Position numbers and translations under genes: made by a program. DNA of 64,000 nt from Aldrovandia affinis. Lineage: Eukaryota > Chordata > Actinopteri > Notacanthiformes > Halosauridae. The notes under the pieces were generated by a model. The model worked only from the letters and a program-made list of their open reading frames with translations. It was not told the DNA's origin and searched no databases. This document shows, piece after piece, positions 11,501-23,365 of the stretch (position 1 is its first letter; each line of letters starts with the position of its first letter). The stretch lies in contig JAINUG010000048.1 of assembly GCA_029706075.1 (NCBI GenBank), positions 2,350,501-2,414,500 on the forward strand. The letters run 5' to 3'.

Positions 11501-11714
11501 ACAGTTAAAAAGTGATTTGCTGAGTTTAGCTAGTTTGAATGAACAGAAACAGATTTCACTTTCTTTACCTTGCACCCTTCAACATATTGGATGTAATCTT
11601 AGCATCAGTCCGATACCAATGAAGTCCTTTTTCCTTTTTTTAAGCCATTATCTGCTGATACCAACGTGATGACCGATACATTGTGCATCCCTATTCATTA
11701 TTATTAATTATTTA
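8501..11714. other. No gene recognised; contains a G-quadruplex motif
   Basis: Mostly unique-looking AT-rich DNA. Short CAC/ACT trinucleotide runs occur at about 8680-8715. A C-rich tract lies at 10416-10442 (separate entry). The sequence TTGTGCATCCCTA at 11681-11693 resembles one end of a common fish hAT-type element, but no partner end was found. Short open frames show no recognisable motifs. Confidence 0.55.
10416..10442 (-). other. Predicted G-quadruplex motif
   Basis: The plus strand has C runs of 8, 7, 3 and 3 bases separated by two bases each, so the minus strand has four G runs with very short loops. This satisfies the usual G-quadruplex pattern. No promoter or gene is visible beside it. 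Confidence 0.7.
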
Positions 11715-12668
11715 CAGTACCCTCCAAAAATATTTACACATAAAGATGAATAATAATAAAATAAACAATACAAGTAATGACCTGCATTGTATGCTTGAAA
11801 GAAAGGGAAAATTATATTTTCGTATATGAATACAATTGCTCAGAGAAAGTATTTTTTTCCCAATATGATGTCACAATTATTCACACCCCTGTTTTCAGCA
11901 CTCAGTAACCCTCCCCTCACAAGGATAACACTACGGAATCTGTCATCAAGTCTTTTATGAGATTGTTGAACATATTGAACAAATCTTTGATCATTGCTTC
12001 ATACAGAATCTTCCAGAAACTTTGGTCTGCCCTTGTGGACTGCCCTCTTTAGTTAAAACCACAAATCTTCAATTGGGTTCAAGTCAATTGGGTTGGAGAC
12101 TGAGCTGGCCATTGCAAAACAGTAATTTTGTGATCAATTAACCATTTCTTGCTTAGTGTTGAGGTATCCTTGGGATCATTGTCTTGCTGAAAGATCAATT
12201 TGAGGCCAAGTTTCAGCTTCCTGGTACAGGGAACCAGGTTTTTTGTCAAACTGTTCGTGATTCCATTGATCTTTACAAGAGCCTCAGGTGCTCCTCAGGT
12301 AGATGCAAAACAATCCCATAACATCAAAGATTCACCACCATATTTCACCGTAGTTATATGTTTTTTTTAACATAAGCGTCCTCCTTCCGATTCCAAACCC
12401 ACCATGGTCAAAAAAATTATTTTGGTCTCATCTGACCATAACACCAGGTTTCAATCTGAGTTCCAATGCCGTTTAGCAAACTCCAGACACTTATTTCTAT
12501 TGATTTCCCTCAATAGAGGCTTTTTTTGGCAACCCTTCCAAAAAGCCTATAGGCATGGAGGTGGCATCTGATAGTAGATTTAGAGACTTGGTGCCCCCAA
12601 GATGCAACCAAGTTTTGTAGAACTTCTACTGTAGTCCTTGGATGCTTCTCCTTGCCTTCCAAACCATC
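11715..12668 (-). mobile_element. Truncated Tc1-like element
   Basis: The 3' terminal repeat starts CAGTACCCTCCAAAAATATT right after TA (11713-11714). Similarity to the other Tc1 copies in the window runs from there to about 12668, where it stops abruptly within the DNA-binding region. No opposing terminal repeat is present, so the element has lost its 5' end. Confidence 0.8.
11917..12668 (-). pseudogene. Tc1-like transposase, N-terminus lost
   Basis: Cut-and-paste DDE transposase acting at TA sites. On the minus strand the frame opens with part of the second helix-turn-helix (PRTTVEVLQNLVASWGHQVS and KSTIRCHLH), then the first catalytic Asp in LWSDETKI (about 12425), the second in FQQDNDPKD (about 12180) and the third catalytic residue, Glu, in NPIEDLW (about 12070). 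All three DDE residues are visible, but several frameshifts and stops separate them. The first 80 or so residues, which would hold the first DNA-binding helix, are absent. This family differs from the copies at 38 and 53 kb, which have lost the first Asp. Confidence 0.75.
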
Positions 12669-13230
12669 AGCAATACATTTAAAAAGAAATACTATGTTGA
12701 AAAATAGCCTACAAACAACGTTCATGACCATTTCCTTAGCAGATTCCTTTGCACATGTTCTGCTAAGCACTTCCTATATAGGTTTAAAAAAAAGAAAATA
12801 GATAGCTGTGTCAAGAATTCAAGGTACTCTATCTATTCAAGAAGACATTATGGATGCACAATAGCAATTTCTCTTTCACTGTGGAAAACTGCATAAACCC
12901 TTAAGCACCTTTATTTTGGTTATATTATGAACTAGCATTAATTTACAATTTAATGGATAACTAAAATGTGGGTTACGTTTGGACAGCCTGAATATGTATT
13001 AATGTCCCATCATCAGCTAGCTAGACACAGTTAAAGGTAGGTTTAAAAAGTTAGGTTTAGCTGACTCAACTGTGCAAGAACAATATTGCTCTGCAATAAC
13101 AGTACCATACATATCTATTGTCAGCACGTGAGGATTCTCTTGCTTTCTTTGAGGTGGTAACATAGTCTTTTGCGATATCCCCCTTTATCATTGACTGTGT
13201 TAACAGTGATATTTAACATAATGTGTATTG
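12669..13230. other. No gene recognised
   Basis: AT-rich sequence joining the truncated Tc1 copy and the hAT-like element. Nothing else recognised. Confidence 0.5.
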
Positions 13231-14160
13231 TAGTGGTGGGCATGGTTCCTTTCATTAATGATTTACATATTACCAAACGATCATTCACGTGCACTAAAAC
13301 GTCCATTAATAAATTTAGCCTATGTGCCATCTAGGTATTTATGTTGGCTAACTTAAGGTGTCACTTGCATTGTGTCGGTTTCCTGCATCATAGCCTACAT
13401 TGTTCATCAAGCCATCTGCACCAATGTTAAAACAATGTTGACCTCTAGAATTATCAACAAAGTGGTGATAAATTTATATAGCCTAGCATATTATGTTTAA
13501 ATAAAGGAATGTAATGATGTGGTTTCATTTCTCAACATTTCAGTTCGCGACTACCTTCAAAAATATTGTGACATCTCCGTTGGGAAATAGCCTCTTTCGT
13601 TCACTGTTTATTTACTTCACGCAAATAATTGAGAGTAAGCTATAGGCGAAGCGTTTCTCAGATGTAACTGCTGGGCTAAGCAGCTAGTTCAAACCAGTTG
13701 CTTTTAATTTTATACTGAGTCTCTGGCAAGTTCGTCATTGCAATTGAAGACATTATGAGGAGGGAGAGACGTAGAGCTGTGGCGACTACGTAGGCTAGTC
13801 TCTCATTCTGGGCCTGCCTGGACCCAAGGAATGACAGCATGTCCAGTTCCAGTTCCTTCACGGATTCGTTTCTCACCACTTTCAGTTCAGGAGCTGAAGT
13901 TACTGAACTGTGGGTTGCTTTCAATCACCCCGATGGGAAGGGCTCAAGCAGTTCAGTGCTGTTGTTGGCTAATGGCTACTACAAGCGACTAGAGCCCAAT
14001 GGTGGAAATGGTTAAATAGGAGGAGTCGTTGCAGTTTCAACAAATGGCAGTTCCCAACTTTATGTACTGAGAGATTAACCAAAGGAACGAATCCTACATG
14101 GAGGTTCACCAAAAGGATTCATTCAAAAATAACGAATCGTTCAAGAACAACACACCACTA
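13231..14160. mobile_element. hAT-like non-autonomous element
   Basis: The left end TAGTGGTG (13231-13238) is matched by the inverted CACCACTA (14153-14160). The right subterminal sequence AACGAATCGTTCAAGAACAA resembles widespread fish hAT-type non-autonomous elements; the left subterminal region keeps only part of it (CCAAACGATCATTC near 13274). An 8-bp target duplication typical of hAT could not be established: the flanks share only ATTG. The interior has no transposase. A minus-strand open frame at 13924-13676 has no recognisable domain. Confidence 0.5.
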
Positions 14161-15499
14161 CATTGGCCTGCCCCTCAACAGCACATTACAGACCCAGCTG
14201 TCAACTTCAGGAAGTTATCAGTAGTGAAGTTTGTCTACAATTTCGTGCAGCAATTTGCATAGGGGAATCGCAGTAGAGCCCATCTTTGGTGAAAGCTTGA
14301 CCAACTTAATGACGGTAACAAAGGGAGTTGGGACTTAGTGGCCAATTATCCTATGTGCAAGTGTAGTTGTAGGGAGTTGACTGTGCCCCTTCAAACCTGA
14401 ACCATATTTTCTCAATGCTCAGTCAGTTGTAGTTTCTGTACTGTATGAAGCTGCTGACTTAATGAAAAATAATCAATGGCTATGCACACCAAATAATTCA
14501 GCAATTGTCCATTAATTTATGAAAAGGCCATTTCCATTAATGACACTAAATCTGTAATAAAAAAGCATAAAGGCCATGCAATTTAATTCAATTTGATCAG
14601 TTCAACTTTTAAAACATTTGTTTCTCAACAGCTGCGTGAGTGGCCATGATGCTATAATGGATACTCATAGAAGACACGTCGGATAGTTACATGAGAAAAT
14701 AGATTCCAGGGATTGAGTTTGGTTGCCAGTTAACTGTCATCGGCTGGGTGTGTACTACACTGGGGTTCATTTTCAAACACTTCACTTATTCCAGAAAGCT
14801 TCAAATTCATTATGCTTGGATTTGATATACAATTTAAATGATAAATTAAGTGTAAAGTACTGATAATTATTCAGAACAGCCTTGGGCGGCCGGTAACATC
14901 TGCTGGCAGAGCATTCTCTGTAATTTGGAGAAACAGAAACCCACTGTAGTCCGAATTAGACCAAAAAACACCCATCTCCCTCCATCACCATTTCACGCAG
15001 ACAACACAGCGCCCGCTCATGAAAATGTATCATATCGGTTTACTGCACTGCTTTCGAGGGCACTCAGTATTAAGAGCTACACTGCAATTAGATATGTCTG
15101 CTTTTCCATGCAGTCCAGTTACAAGCAGCTCCCATTTCATTTCGCCTTAAATGACCAAACCATTTTATTCCACTGAATCTCCCCATGAGTCATTCTCCCA
15201 TTTTTATTTCAGGGATTTGACAAAACTGACATTTACATCACTACAGGGAATGGAAATATATAAATGGCCCCAAGACTCTTTATCAAAGCTTCAGTAAGAG
15301 AGAGAACTGAAGAGATGCATACACAAGTAGTCACAGACACACATACACACACACAAGGTAAACACCATACAAAAAATGCTAAAGCTGACAGGATAAACAC
15401 ACACACACACACATGAATGTATGCAGGCACAACCCACTGCTATGCTGCCCCATGGCCTCAGTGTTTGTCATCACTCCCCTCTAATAGAATCATTCTCTC
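14161..15499. other. No gene; candidate conserved non-coding stretch and CA repeats
   Basis: 14790-15180 has even composition, many TAAT/ATTA cores and no repeat character, which suggests constrained non-coding DNA. CA-repeat runs occur at about 15339-15354 and 15397-15412. No coding sequence is supported. Confidence 0.4.
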
Positions 15500-15580
15500 A
15501 ATCAATCAATCAAATACATTGTATTTGTATAGCATAGTTCATACAACAAGTGCAACTCAAAGTGCTTTACACAAAATGAT
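15500..15580 (-). mobile_element. LINE 3' tail with ATTG-type repeats
   Basis: CAATCAATCAATCAAATACA followed by TTGTATAGC and AAAGTGCTTTACA is the reverse complement of a common fish LINE 3' end; it resembles the end of the insertion at 1379-1580. On the minus strand the tail is a short TTGA/GATT repeat. Only the terminal 80 bases remain. Confidence 0.5.
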
Positions 15581-16058
15581 TGTAAAGGGAAAGAAAAGAA
15601 GAGAAAATACAGAAAATTATATTTAAATGAAGGCATGCACGTTGGGAGGGAGCATTGCTTGGCATCAACAGCATGTACCCCAGTCTACTCAGTCAGATGC
15701 TGGAAGGCACCGCAAACACCCCGTGTGTGACCCTTGGGTGCATAAGGGCCCTCAAGTAGCTGTATGTCTTTGCATTTGAATCCTGAACACTGGGACCTGC
15801 AGTAAAGTCCTTATTTATACTCAACTTTGTTGCACTTACTTTTTCTGCTCCTGGACAGTTGAACAACTTCAAGTTACAACACTGTATGCAATGAATATTG
15901 GTCTTTGATTTCCCTGCTGTTCAGAGCCTGACCTCTAAGACCTCCCAACCATTGTTGACTAAGCAGCCTATACCCATTATTGATATAGCTGCAGTGAAGC
16001 TTTACTTAAGAGAGGGGAAAGCATCAATGCGGCTCACCAGGATATCCCACCCCTCTAT
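15581..16058. other. No gene recognised
   Basis: Unique-looking sequence without supported coding or repeat features. Confidence 0.5.
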
Positions 16059-16240
16059 GGGCACACAGTGAAGTGATCAGCGAGCATGGCTTCTGAGGGC
16101 TGTGGGTTCGAATGCTGGTGAAGATCGTTCCTGTGGTACTCACGAGTAAGGTGTTTAAGCAATAGGTTTGAGCAATATATCCAGCTGTTAAGATCGAAAT
16201 CGAGCAAGTCACCCTAGATAAAGATATCTGCCAAACAATA
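16059..16240 (+). mobile_element. tRNA-headed SINE with L2-type tail
   Basis: The head has a degenerate box A (CACAGTGAAGTGATCAGC), then a clear box B, GGGTTCGAATGC. The body reads GGTGTTTAAGCAATAGG and CCAGCTGTTAA, matching the body of the better copy at 36215-36438. The tail, near 16206-16233, AGTCACCCTAGATAAAGATA then TCTGCCAAA, is a mutated L2-type hairpin. It would rely on an L2 reverse transcriptase for retrotransposition. Confidence 0.6.
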
Positions 16241-16418
16241 GGGAAGGAGAAAAGTGAGAAGTGAGAAAAAGTGTGGTGGTGCCCGGACTCACATGGGGAA
16301 TTGAAAGAAGGGTTCATGAGGTCGCGATGGTGTGAGGTGTAGGGCAGGGAGACAGTAATTGAGACACAGCATGTGTCAAATGTACACAATGTGTACGGAT
16401 ACTACAGTGCATGCTTAC
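16241..16418. other. Short spacer
   Basis: No feature seen. Confidence 0.5.
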
Positions 16419-17305
16419 TGTTACATTCCCGCATAAGGTGTGTGTACTTGTATTGTGTGGTTATGTGTTCTTTTCCATCTCCCCTCTCACTATCCTGCCA
16501 TTTCCAGGTATCATCCTTTCATTGGCCCATCCGTCCATTAGTCATCATTAGCAGCCACTCCTACCCCCCAATCAGAACGATGGTCCCCGCTATTTAAAAC
16601 CAGGTCTTCAAGTCAATCAAGTCATCCGTCCAGTGCTTCAAGCCATTTGCTATTGAAATCCTTGTTACTCTCTCACTATTTTGGTATCTGTCTTTTCCCC
16701 CTTGTTACACATTGTATCCCCTGGGTTTTCCCCTTTGTATGAAAACAAACACTTCTTGTGTAAATAGGCCTTGTGTAATTGTGTTCCTTGTGGGGAAAAG
16801 GGAACAGGTAAGATTCACGTTTATTGTGGATGCATATGTTCTGTAGTTTTGTCTAGACACACTAGGTTAGGGACAAGTGCCACCCCCTGTATTTTGGTTT
16901 TGAGTTAGGTAAGTCAATGCAGTCAGTTAGGTCTCCAGCTTTTTGTTTGTGTTTATTTTATTAGATTATTGAAAAGAGACTAGGTAAACTGTACATGTTT
17001 TGGTTTTGATTGTTACTTTCCTTTAGCACTACCCTCATTCCTTTTCCCCTTTGTGTTTGTGTGTATTCGTATTTAGTATGAAGTTTTTGCATTATTTTTG
17101 TATCTATTGCTGTCTGTAGTCGTATACATTTGTAACTATTGTATATAGCCCCGGCTCACACCCTTTTGTTGTAAATACTGTATAATTTCCTGGTTGTTTC
17201 TCGACTCTGCTTTGGTCCCCTACAAACTCTCCCCAATCTTTATTTAATTTATATATTTTTTAATGTTACCTCCCTTTTCATAAACCTAGACCCTGTTGGG
17301 GTCAC
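16419..17305 (+). mobile_element. Possible degraded solo LTR
   Basis: The segment starts TGTTACATTCCC and ends GGGGTCA. It has a TATA-like CTATTTAAAACC near 16590 and T-rich downstream sequence. The flanking 5-mers CTTAC and CTTCA are only similar. There are no primer-binding sites or coding sequence. This is a weak call based on overall arrangement; an unrelated T-rich spacer is the alternative. Confidence 0.25.
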
Positions 17306-18539
17306 TTCACACAATGATATATTGAGAGGGCATGTGAGTAACTGTTATAAGAACTTGGGAAAGCCATATATAAACTATTCACGTTTCCTCAAACACAACT
17401 TGAAGGCAGCACATAGACTAGTTTAATTAATTCATAAACATCTATAGGCATCCGTTAAGGCATCCGAGTTGATTATTTTTTCATTTTTTCAATTTTTTAT
17501 TCAGAGTGGAAAATTATAGCAAACTATTCAGCAGGAAGGGAAACAGCAATACCAAATCTCTACAATTAGATGCATGATAATTAGGCAGGAGACAATTATT
17601 TGCTTAATTAGAGCTGATGGTTAGGAGCAGAAATGTGGAAGAGAACAGGGCAATGTATTGCACAGGATTCAGGGGGGTGGGGAGGCGTTTGTAGACAGCC
17701 AGTCGGCAGCAGAGAAACACAAGTCCAGATAAAGCCCCTGGGGGAGGCAAAAAATAAAGCGTCTTTGATGCGATGTTACCACGGCTGGCTCTAGTTGGAG
17801 GTATGTATACCTTAAAGAGGGAAATCACAGTCAATGTTAGAGCTTTGATTTACGTCCCAGGAGAGATGGGAGAAGAGGCTCAGGTCTGTTTACACCAACT
17901 CCCTAGCAAGCTGCCCGTGCTAGCCCTGTGTGTGTATGTGTGTGTTTTCCCATCATGCACCAGGTGTTCATTTACGGTCTGTGATACGTCTCTAGTGTTC
18001 CAGTGGAGCCCCCAAAGTAATGTGTGATTTCAATCATACTACAATAGATTTTTATTCATTTTTTCCCCAATGCAGCATTTTACTGCTGTCATTAGCAATA
18101 GTACCTGTTCTGTGTCATAAAATGTATCTGAAAGGAGAACACAGAGAGCACACAGCTAGCTTTCTACTTTTATACCCCAGCTTTGAATGTAGAAACATTT
18201 GCTTTCCAATATGGGGAAAATCAGTCCCCGATTACAACCATCACACAGATTAACAGGGCCACGCGTAATCGTATTTACTTATTTACTCATAAAACTTATT
18301 TACTAGTCTACTGTTTTCTTTAAAAGTCAGCCATCAAATTTACACTAGCAAGTGACAAGCATATAATGGATGCCATCCGCTCCAGTGACAAAAAAAATAT
18401 TGGTTTGGGTGCCTATCTTTTAAGCTGCATCTGCAAAGTCATGCATGTTTTTCAGTGTCGTTAGTTTGGGTTCTGTGCATGTATAGGACAAAGATTTTTT
18501 AAAGTTTCCTTCTCTTCGTAGAAAACCCTGTTAACCTGA
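17306..18539. other. No gene recognised
   Basis: AT-rich to balanced sequence. Open frames here lack recognisable motifs. A short GT run occurs at about 17928-17945. Confidence 0.5.
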
Positions 18540-18692
18540 TTGGCTACAGAGCATGTTATCCATTTGAAAATCTGTATTTTAACTGAAGAAATGTGCTCAA
18601 GGTTAAAACACCAGCGCCTCACCTGGAAATCAAACCTGTCACCTCTACGTTGGAAGCCCAGCTCCTGAACCACTGTGCAACACTGACACCTA
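18540..18692 (-). mobile_element. Decayed tRNA-headed SINE
   Basis: On the minus strand the head reads TTGCACAGTGGTTCAGGAGC (box A region) and ACAGGTTTGATTTCC (box B). The body AGGCGCTGGTGTT, then CTTCAGTTAAAATACAG, follows the layout of the copy at 36215-36438. The L2 hairpin is not recognisable, so the 3' part has decayed. Confidence 0.55.
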
Positions 18693-19360
18693 CACTGCTG
18701 CTCAGAGAACCTTGACTTTACACACTCTGTATGAATCATTACATTAAGACCATACTCAGTGAAAATTGTGTTTTGTTTTGTTTTTTGCCTTAAAAGTGAT
18801 GCAGGTAACTTAAAAATATAAAAGGTTTGACAGCTACAAAGAAAGACAAAAGAAAAGAAAATGTACCACTTTGGTATTGATACACATTGTGATTGAAGCT
18901 CCAGCACAGTATTGAAAGCCAGTTTTAAGTATACTTGTACTGACAGAGCAGCAGAAGCAGGATTCTGACTGTTCTGGATGTGAAGCAAGCCTTATAATTT
19001 GCTAATAAAATGTGCTTGTCAGTTTGATTAATGTTCTTGGGACTTTCGTGCATCGAGTGTGTTAATGGGACATTCAAAATGAATGTGCACCAAGCTGAAC
19101 AATATGAATTGCGCACAAGCATACGGCATACAGGTAACCATGGAAACCTGTTTTGGGACTGTACAAAGTACTCTCTGATGGAGCAATCTGACTACTTGGT
19201 GGCATTTCCTGAGAGGGTCGAACCAAAACTTGGCATGTCATATTTTCACAACTCCACAATTCCAGAGAATCACCAAAGAGAAAATAAATGCTCCTGCACC
19301 ATAAGTACCCTATGAGATGCACTGGTGGCTGAAATCCTTCACTTTTAAGAATGATTTCAC
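18693..19360. other. No gene recognised
   Basis: No supported coding region or repeat. Confidence 0.5.
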
Positions 19361-19515
19361 TGCTTAGCGGACATGTGTATCCAAGGTCACTCACAACGTT
19401 CACTGTCAGTCCTCCCTCCCTGGGGCCCATTTACCCTCAACTCAAGGGAAGAAATGCAGAGCTCACAGCCAGGATTCATACCAATGGCCATCACATCCAC
19501 AACCAAGTGTCTTTT
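19361..19515 (-). mobile_element. Decayed SINE or L2 tail
   Basis: On the minus strand 19396-19361 reads AGTGACCTTGGATACACATG then TCCGCTAAGCA, a mutated L2-type 3' hairpin. A possible tRNA-like head with GGTATGAATCCTGGC lies near 19485. Heavy decay makes this tentative. Confidence 0.4.
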
Positions 19516-22270
19516 TTAATTTCAGGTTGCAAACCCTTACGTTTATCTTACATGCCTGACAGACAGAGATGAACTCCACAGCATACCTTGAAAAATAAGA
19601 GGAGGAAAAAACATTGAGGCTTATCCACTTGTGAAATGCTGTTAGTGCCGCAGTTTCTTTCTGGGAATAAATGAATCAATAGGACAAAGGCAAACATGCG
19701 GAGATGCATAAATATAGACGCTGCATGAAAAATCGCATATAACCACAATGGCAGCCTGTCAAAGACTCATCAAAGGCTTGCCAGCAGCATTTAATACTTG
19801 GATTAAAAAAATCATTTCTTTACTAGGGGACTAAAATACAACATGGGGGGTAGGGACAAGAAGAATTAGGTAGAATCCCACATGCCTTATCAATGTGCAC
19901 CAAACTGCAATTTGTCTTTTAAGAAATTTAATTAAGCTGCAAAGGAACAAACCAAGCGATTAGTCCAACCCCTGGTGGATTTGAGACAGACCAAGCCCAC
20001 TGAAATGTTCACATAAGTCAACAAGCCATGGAACTCACAAAATATAAACAGATTCATTCATTCATTTAGCTATATAAGCCACTCTGGAAATGATAAAAAC
20101 ATTAAGCCTAACAAAATTAGTTCATATGCAAAAACCAGGGGAAGACTACTATAGCAGGGATATCATTCTGGAGGTGACCAAAGTGTGATGGTTCCATGTC
20201 TATCCTATTAGACCATATTATAGTCTACCATAATATTTATACTGTAGCGTACACTCATTATATTCATTGTTGAGCAATATTTTAATATTTTTCATCTCAC
20301 TTTTACCCCTCCAACAAAAAAGACTCACATTCTCATCCTCTTGTATCAGGAGAAGGGGTGGGAGATTAGTTTTACTGCCCTTCTAGAATGCGATACCAGA
20401 CACATCTCTTTAACAGAGTGGGAACAAACCCCTGCCTCACTGAAGAAAATTATAAACTGTTCTGTTTGACATCAGAGCTCTGGTTGTGGGATGGAATTCC
20501 TGTTCCCAGTGAGCCAATCAGGACAATTTATGAGATGGATATAGGGTTGTGTTGAATGAGTTGTGTAGCAGTTTCTCTCTTCTCTAAGAACAGATTCCTA
20601 GGCTCAGGCTGCACCCGTGTGATGAACCTTGCATCATAACAAACTTTGTCTAGTAGGTTGAGAGACTTGCCTTTGCAATCAGGCAAAGCGTCTTCACTCC
20701 AATACTCGCAACAGAAGATTCTGAGTAAGCCGAGGTCAAGATGTTGGTTTTGGTGAGAAAATTAAACCAACAAGCCTTTGCCAGATAGAAATCAGGAGGA
20801 ACGACCAAGCCATGAGTTCCCTCAGCATCAGCATACAGCCAAAGGGCATCATCCAGGCACGTGGCCGGCCGTTCAAAAACACTAAACCTCAGCAACGGAC
20901 CAGCTGGACCCTCGACACAACAACCTCGATTAAAAAAACCTAAGAGTATAAGATTGTATAAGTATAATAATTGAGTTTGAGCAAAATACATATGGTCTTT
21001 TCTAAGAATTTTTCTATGTTTTGTGTTACAAATCATGTTCTCTTTATTGTAATAAGTTGGCTCTACTGATTAAAATTAAGGGTAGTTTCCTCCTAAATTA
21101 TTGTTAATTATGAATGTTAGTTCATTAACTGGTGTGATTGGAATCATACTTAATAATCAACAGTACATAAATCATTTTGTTTTATAAATCACTTTTTTTG
21201 CATTATCCCATTTTCCAGAGATTAATTTGAAAAGCTTGTTAATGCACTCAGCAGTTAGCACTTACGGACCTCCTGCAGGTTGTGCTATAATATTAAGGAT
21301 AATGTAGCATCAGTAGAGATGGTAAGACTGTATAATTTACATTGAATATTCAGTGCCAGCATTACTGAACATGAACAATAAGTTCGATCACCAGAACAGC
21401 TTTATTAAAAAATTGAAATGCTGAACAGATCTCTGTACAAACTTAGATATCAGTACAGTCTGTGGCAATGCTATCTCAATTGGTTTCAGTAGAAGGAGTT
21501 GATGGCACCAATGCAGATATAGCAATACGTGCTGGTGGAGCATCTGCCATGAGTGCAAAGTGATCTGTTGAATTCCTCTGCAATCTACTTCTCTCCCTAC
21601 ACTCGGTCTCTGTCACTCGCTGACTTTTTAACAGTCCTCCAAACAAGTTTCAACATAAGCAAACTCCCAAGTTAAGATTACTCTTATTATTAAAATTGAT
21701 GCATTCATTTCCTGACACAAACTATTGGATTCCCCTCTTTGCCTGCAATCCACCATTCACCCAAGCAAACCTGAAAACTCTTCTCCCTCAAACCTAAGAG
21801 ATTGTGGGCGCAGAATCGACTTTGGCAGTTCAATGTCTCCAATTTCTCTTTCAACATAGCAACAAAAATAAATATTGGATATTCATTTTCAGGAATAGAG
21901 AATATGTTAACTGAAAGACCTGTATGTATTAGTGTTACTGGGTTTCTCCTGGAAGCTACTGTACAATGGATGGCAGCAGTTGAAAGGTAAGTGAAAAAGG
22001 GAGGGGATCTGACAACTCATCGATGATGGAGGGTATATTCGTACCGACAAAGAAATCACAGGGGAACAACAACCTCATCTCTCTTGAGAGAGGAAAAGAG
22101 AGAGGAATGAAAAATTCCATAAGGGTAACCCAACTTTTAACTGAGAAAGCTAAGGATGGAGGGAACATGTGGAGTCCAGATATGGGGAGAAAAATGGCAA
22201 TTTCCAACTCAAGTATTCAAGTCTCAATACGTTCAGCAGTAGCTGTAAGGTAACAGTTATTTCACAAGAG
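19516..22270. other. No gene recognised
   Basis: Long AT-rich stretch without supported genes. The frames at 20650-21036 and 21802-22253 were read and show no recognisable domains. Confidence 0.5.
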
Positions 22271-22281
22271 CCCAAGTTGCT

Positions 22282-22581
22282 GGGGCCTCCCACGTGGTCC
22301 AGTGGTTACAATGTTCGACGCTGGCCACGGAGACCGGGGTTCGATTCCCCATCTCACCAGAGTCGGCTCTGGCCGTGAGTGCCACCAGGGGCGGCGATTG
22401 GCTGTCCGCCCCAGGGAGGGGGGAGGGAAGCCGTCATTACCGGCCGCAGGACTACGGCAGCAAACTCACATTACTAGGGGGGGATTGACATTAAAAAATT
22501 GCGGGTGTAATTGGCTACTAAATTGGGAGAAAATGGGATGAAATCAGAAACAAAATAAAATAATAAATAAATAAAAAAGAC
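22282..22581 (+). mobile_element. SINE-A copy 1 (tRNA-derived)
   Basis: Starts GGCCTCCCACGTGG with box A-like GTCCAGTGGTTACAATG and box B GGGTTCGATTCCCC. The body holds CCAGGGGCGGCGATTGGCTG and CAGGACTACGGCAGCAAA; the end is AAATTGGGAGAAAATGGGAT and an A-rich tail. The flanks CCCAAGTTGCT (22271-22281) and CCCAAATTGCT (22582-22592) form an 11-bp target duplication with one mismatch. Compared with copies 2 to 4 it lacks the segment between the GGGAAGCC and ACCGG blocks. Transcription would be by RNA polymerase III from the internal promoter; the partner LINE is not identified. Confidence 0.9.
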
Positions 22582-22892
22582 CCCAAATTGCTCTTTGAGA
22601 GAGAGAGAATTGAAGTTGGAGGAGAGAGGAAACAGTATTGTGACGAGTGTTTGCCAGGATGCAACACACATACTTGTGCCCCGATACTGCCTCCCACCCA
22701 ATTCCATTCAATACGTTTTTTCTTTATTCAAGATGCTGGCATCAATGTCAGCCTTCCAGTTGCTTAATTTAGTTTCTGAACATCGCTGGAAGCCAAACAA
22801 ACACTCACACTTTCCAAAGTTACAAAAATTGGGGTCATGGAATGAAGGGGATAAATAAGTAAAAAGGAAACAAGTGGTAGGTTTTTAGAAAG
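22582..22892. other. Spacer with short GA run
   Basis: Unique-looking sequence between two SINE-A copies, with a GA run at about 22599-22609. No gene recognised. Confidence 0.6.
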
Positions 22893-22902
22893 AAACAGCT
22901 AA

Positions 22903-23245
22903 GGCCTCCCACGTGGCCCAGTGGTTACAACGTTCAACGCTGGCCACGGAGACCGGGGTTCAATTCCCAAGTCGGCTCTGGCCGGGAGCGCCACCAGGGG
23001 CGGCGATTGGCTGTCCGCCCCAGGGAGGGGGGAGGGAAGCCGCCATGACGTTCGGGTTATGGTCGACACTTGGCGAGTGCCGTCTCGGAAGAGGCGTCAG
23101 GTCGCCTTCGTCACTACCGGTCACAGGACTACGGCAGCAAAATCACATTACTAAGGGGGGGATCGACATAGAAATAGCAGGTCTAATTGGCTACCAAATT
23201 GGGAGAAAAATGGGATACAAATATTTTTTAAAAAAAAAAAAAAAA
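22903..23245 (+). mobile_element. SINE-A copy 2 (tRNA-derived)
   Basis: Same family and orientation as the copy 321 bp upstream. Box A-like GGCCCAGTGGTTACAACG and box B GGGGTTCAATTCCC are present. It keeps the longer body with CTTGGCGAGTGCCGTCTCGG. The 3' end is AAATTGGGAGAAAAATGGGA followed by a long A tract. The 10-bp AAACAGCTAA flanks it on both sides (22893-22902 and 23246-23255) as a perfect target duplication, so insertion is relatively recent. Confidence 0.92.
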
Positions 23246-23255
23246 AAACAGCTAA

Positions 23256-23365
23256 AAAGAAAAACCCATTTTGGCAAATAATATTACTGCCTGTCTTGCA
23301 TCACATCTTTGATCCACGTCCAAAGGGACTTTTTCTTACTCTATGTTAAAAACTTTCCTGCCATG
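23256..23365. other. Short spacer
   Basis: No feature seen. Confidence 0.5.

Noticed and set aside
11681..11693. TTGTGCATCCCTA, like a hAT-type terminus
   Set aside because: No inverted partner upstream, and a Tc1 element begins 22 bases later; too short to define an element.
18461..18988. 175-codon minus-strand open frame
   Set aside because: It runs straight through a decayed SINE, so it cannot be a host gene.
22282..22353. tRNA-like sequence with good box A and box B
   Set aside because: It is the head of a SINE: the same head recurs at four places with body and A-rich tail, so it is not a functional tRNA gene.
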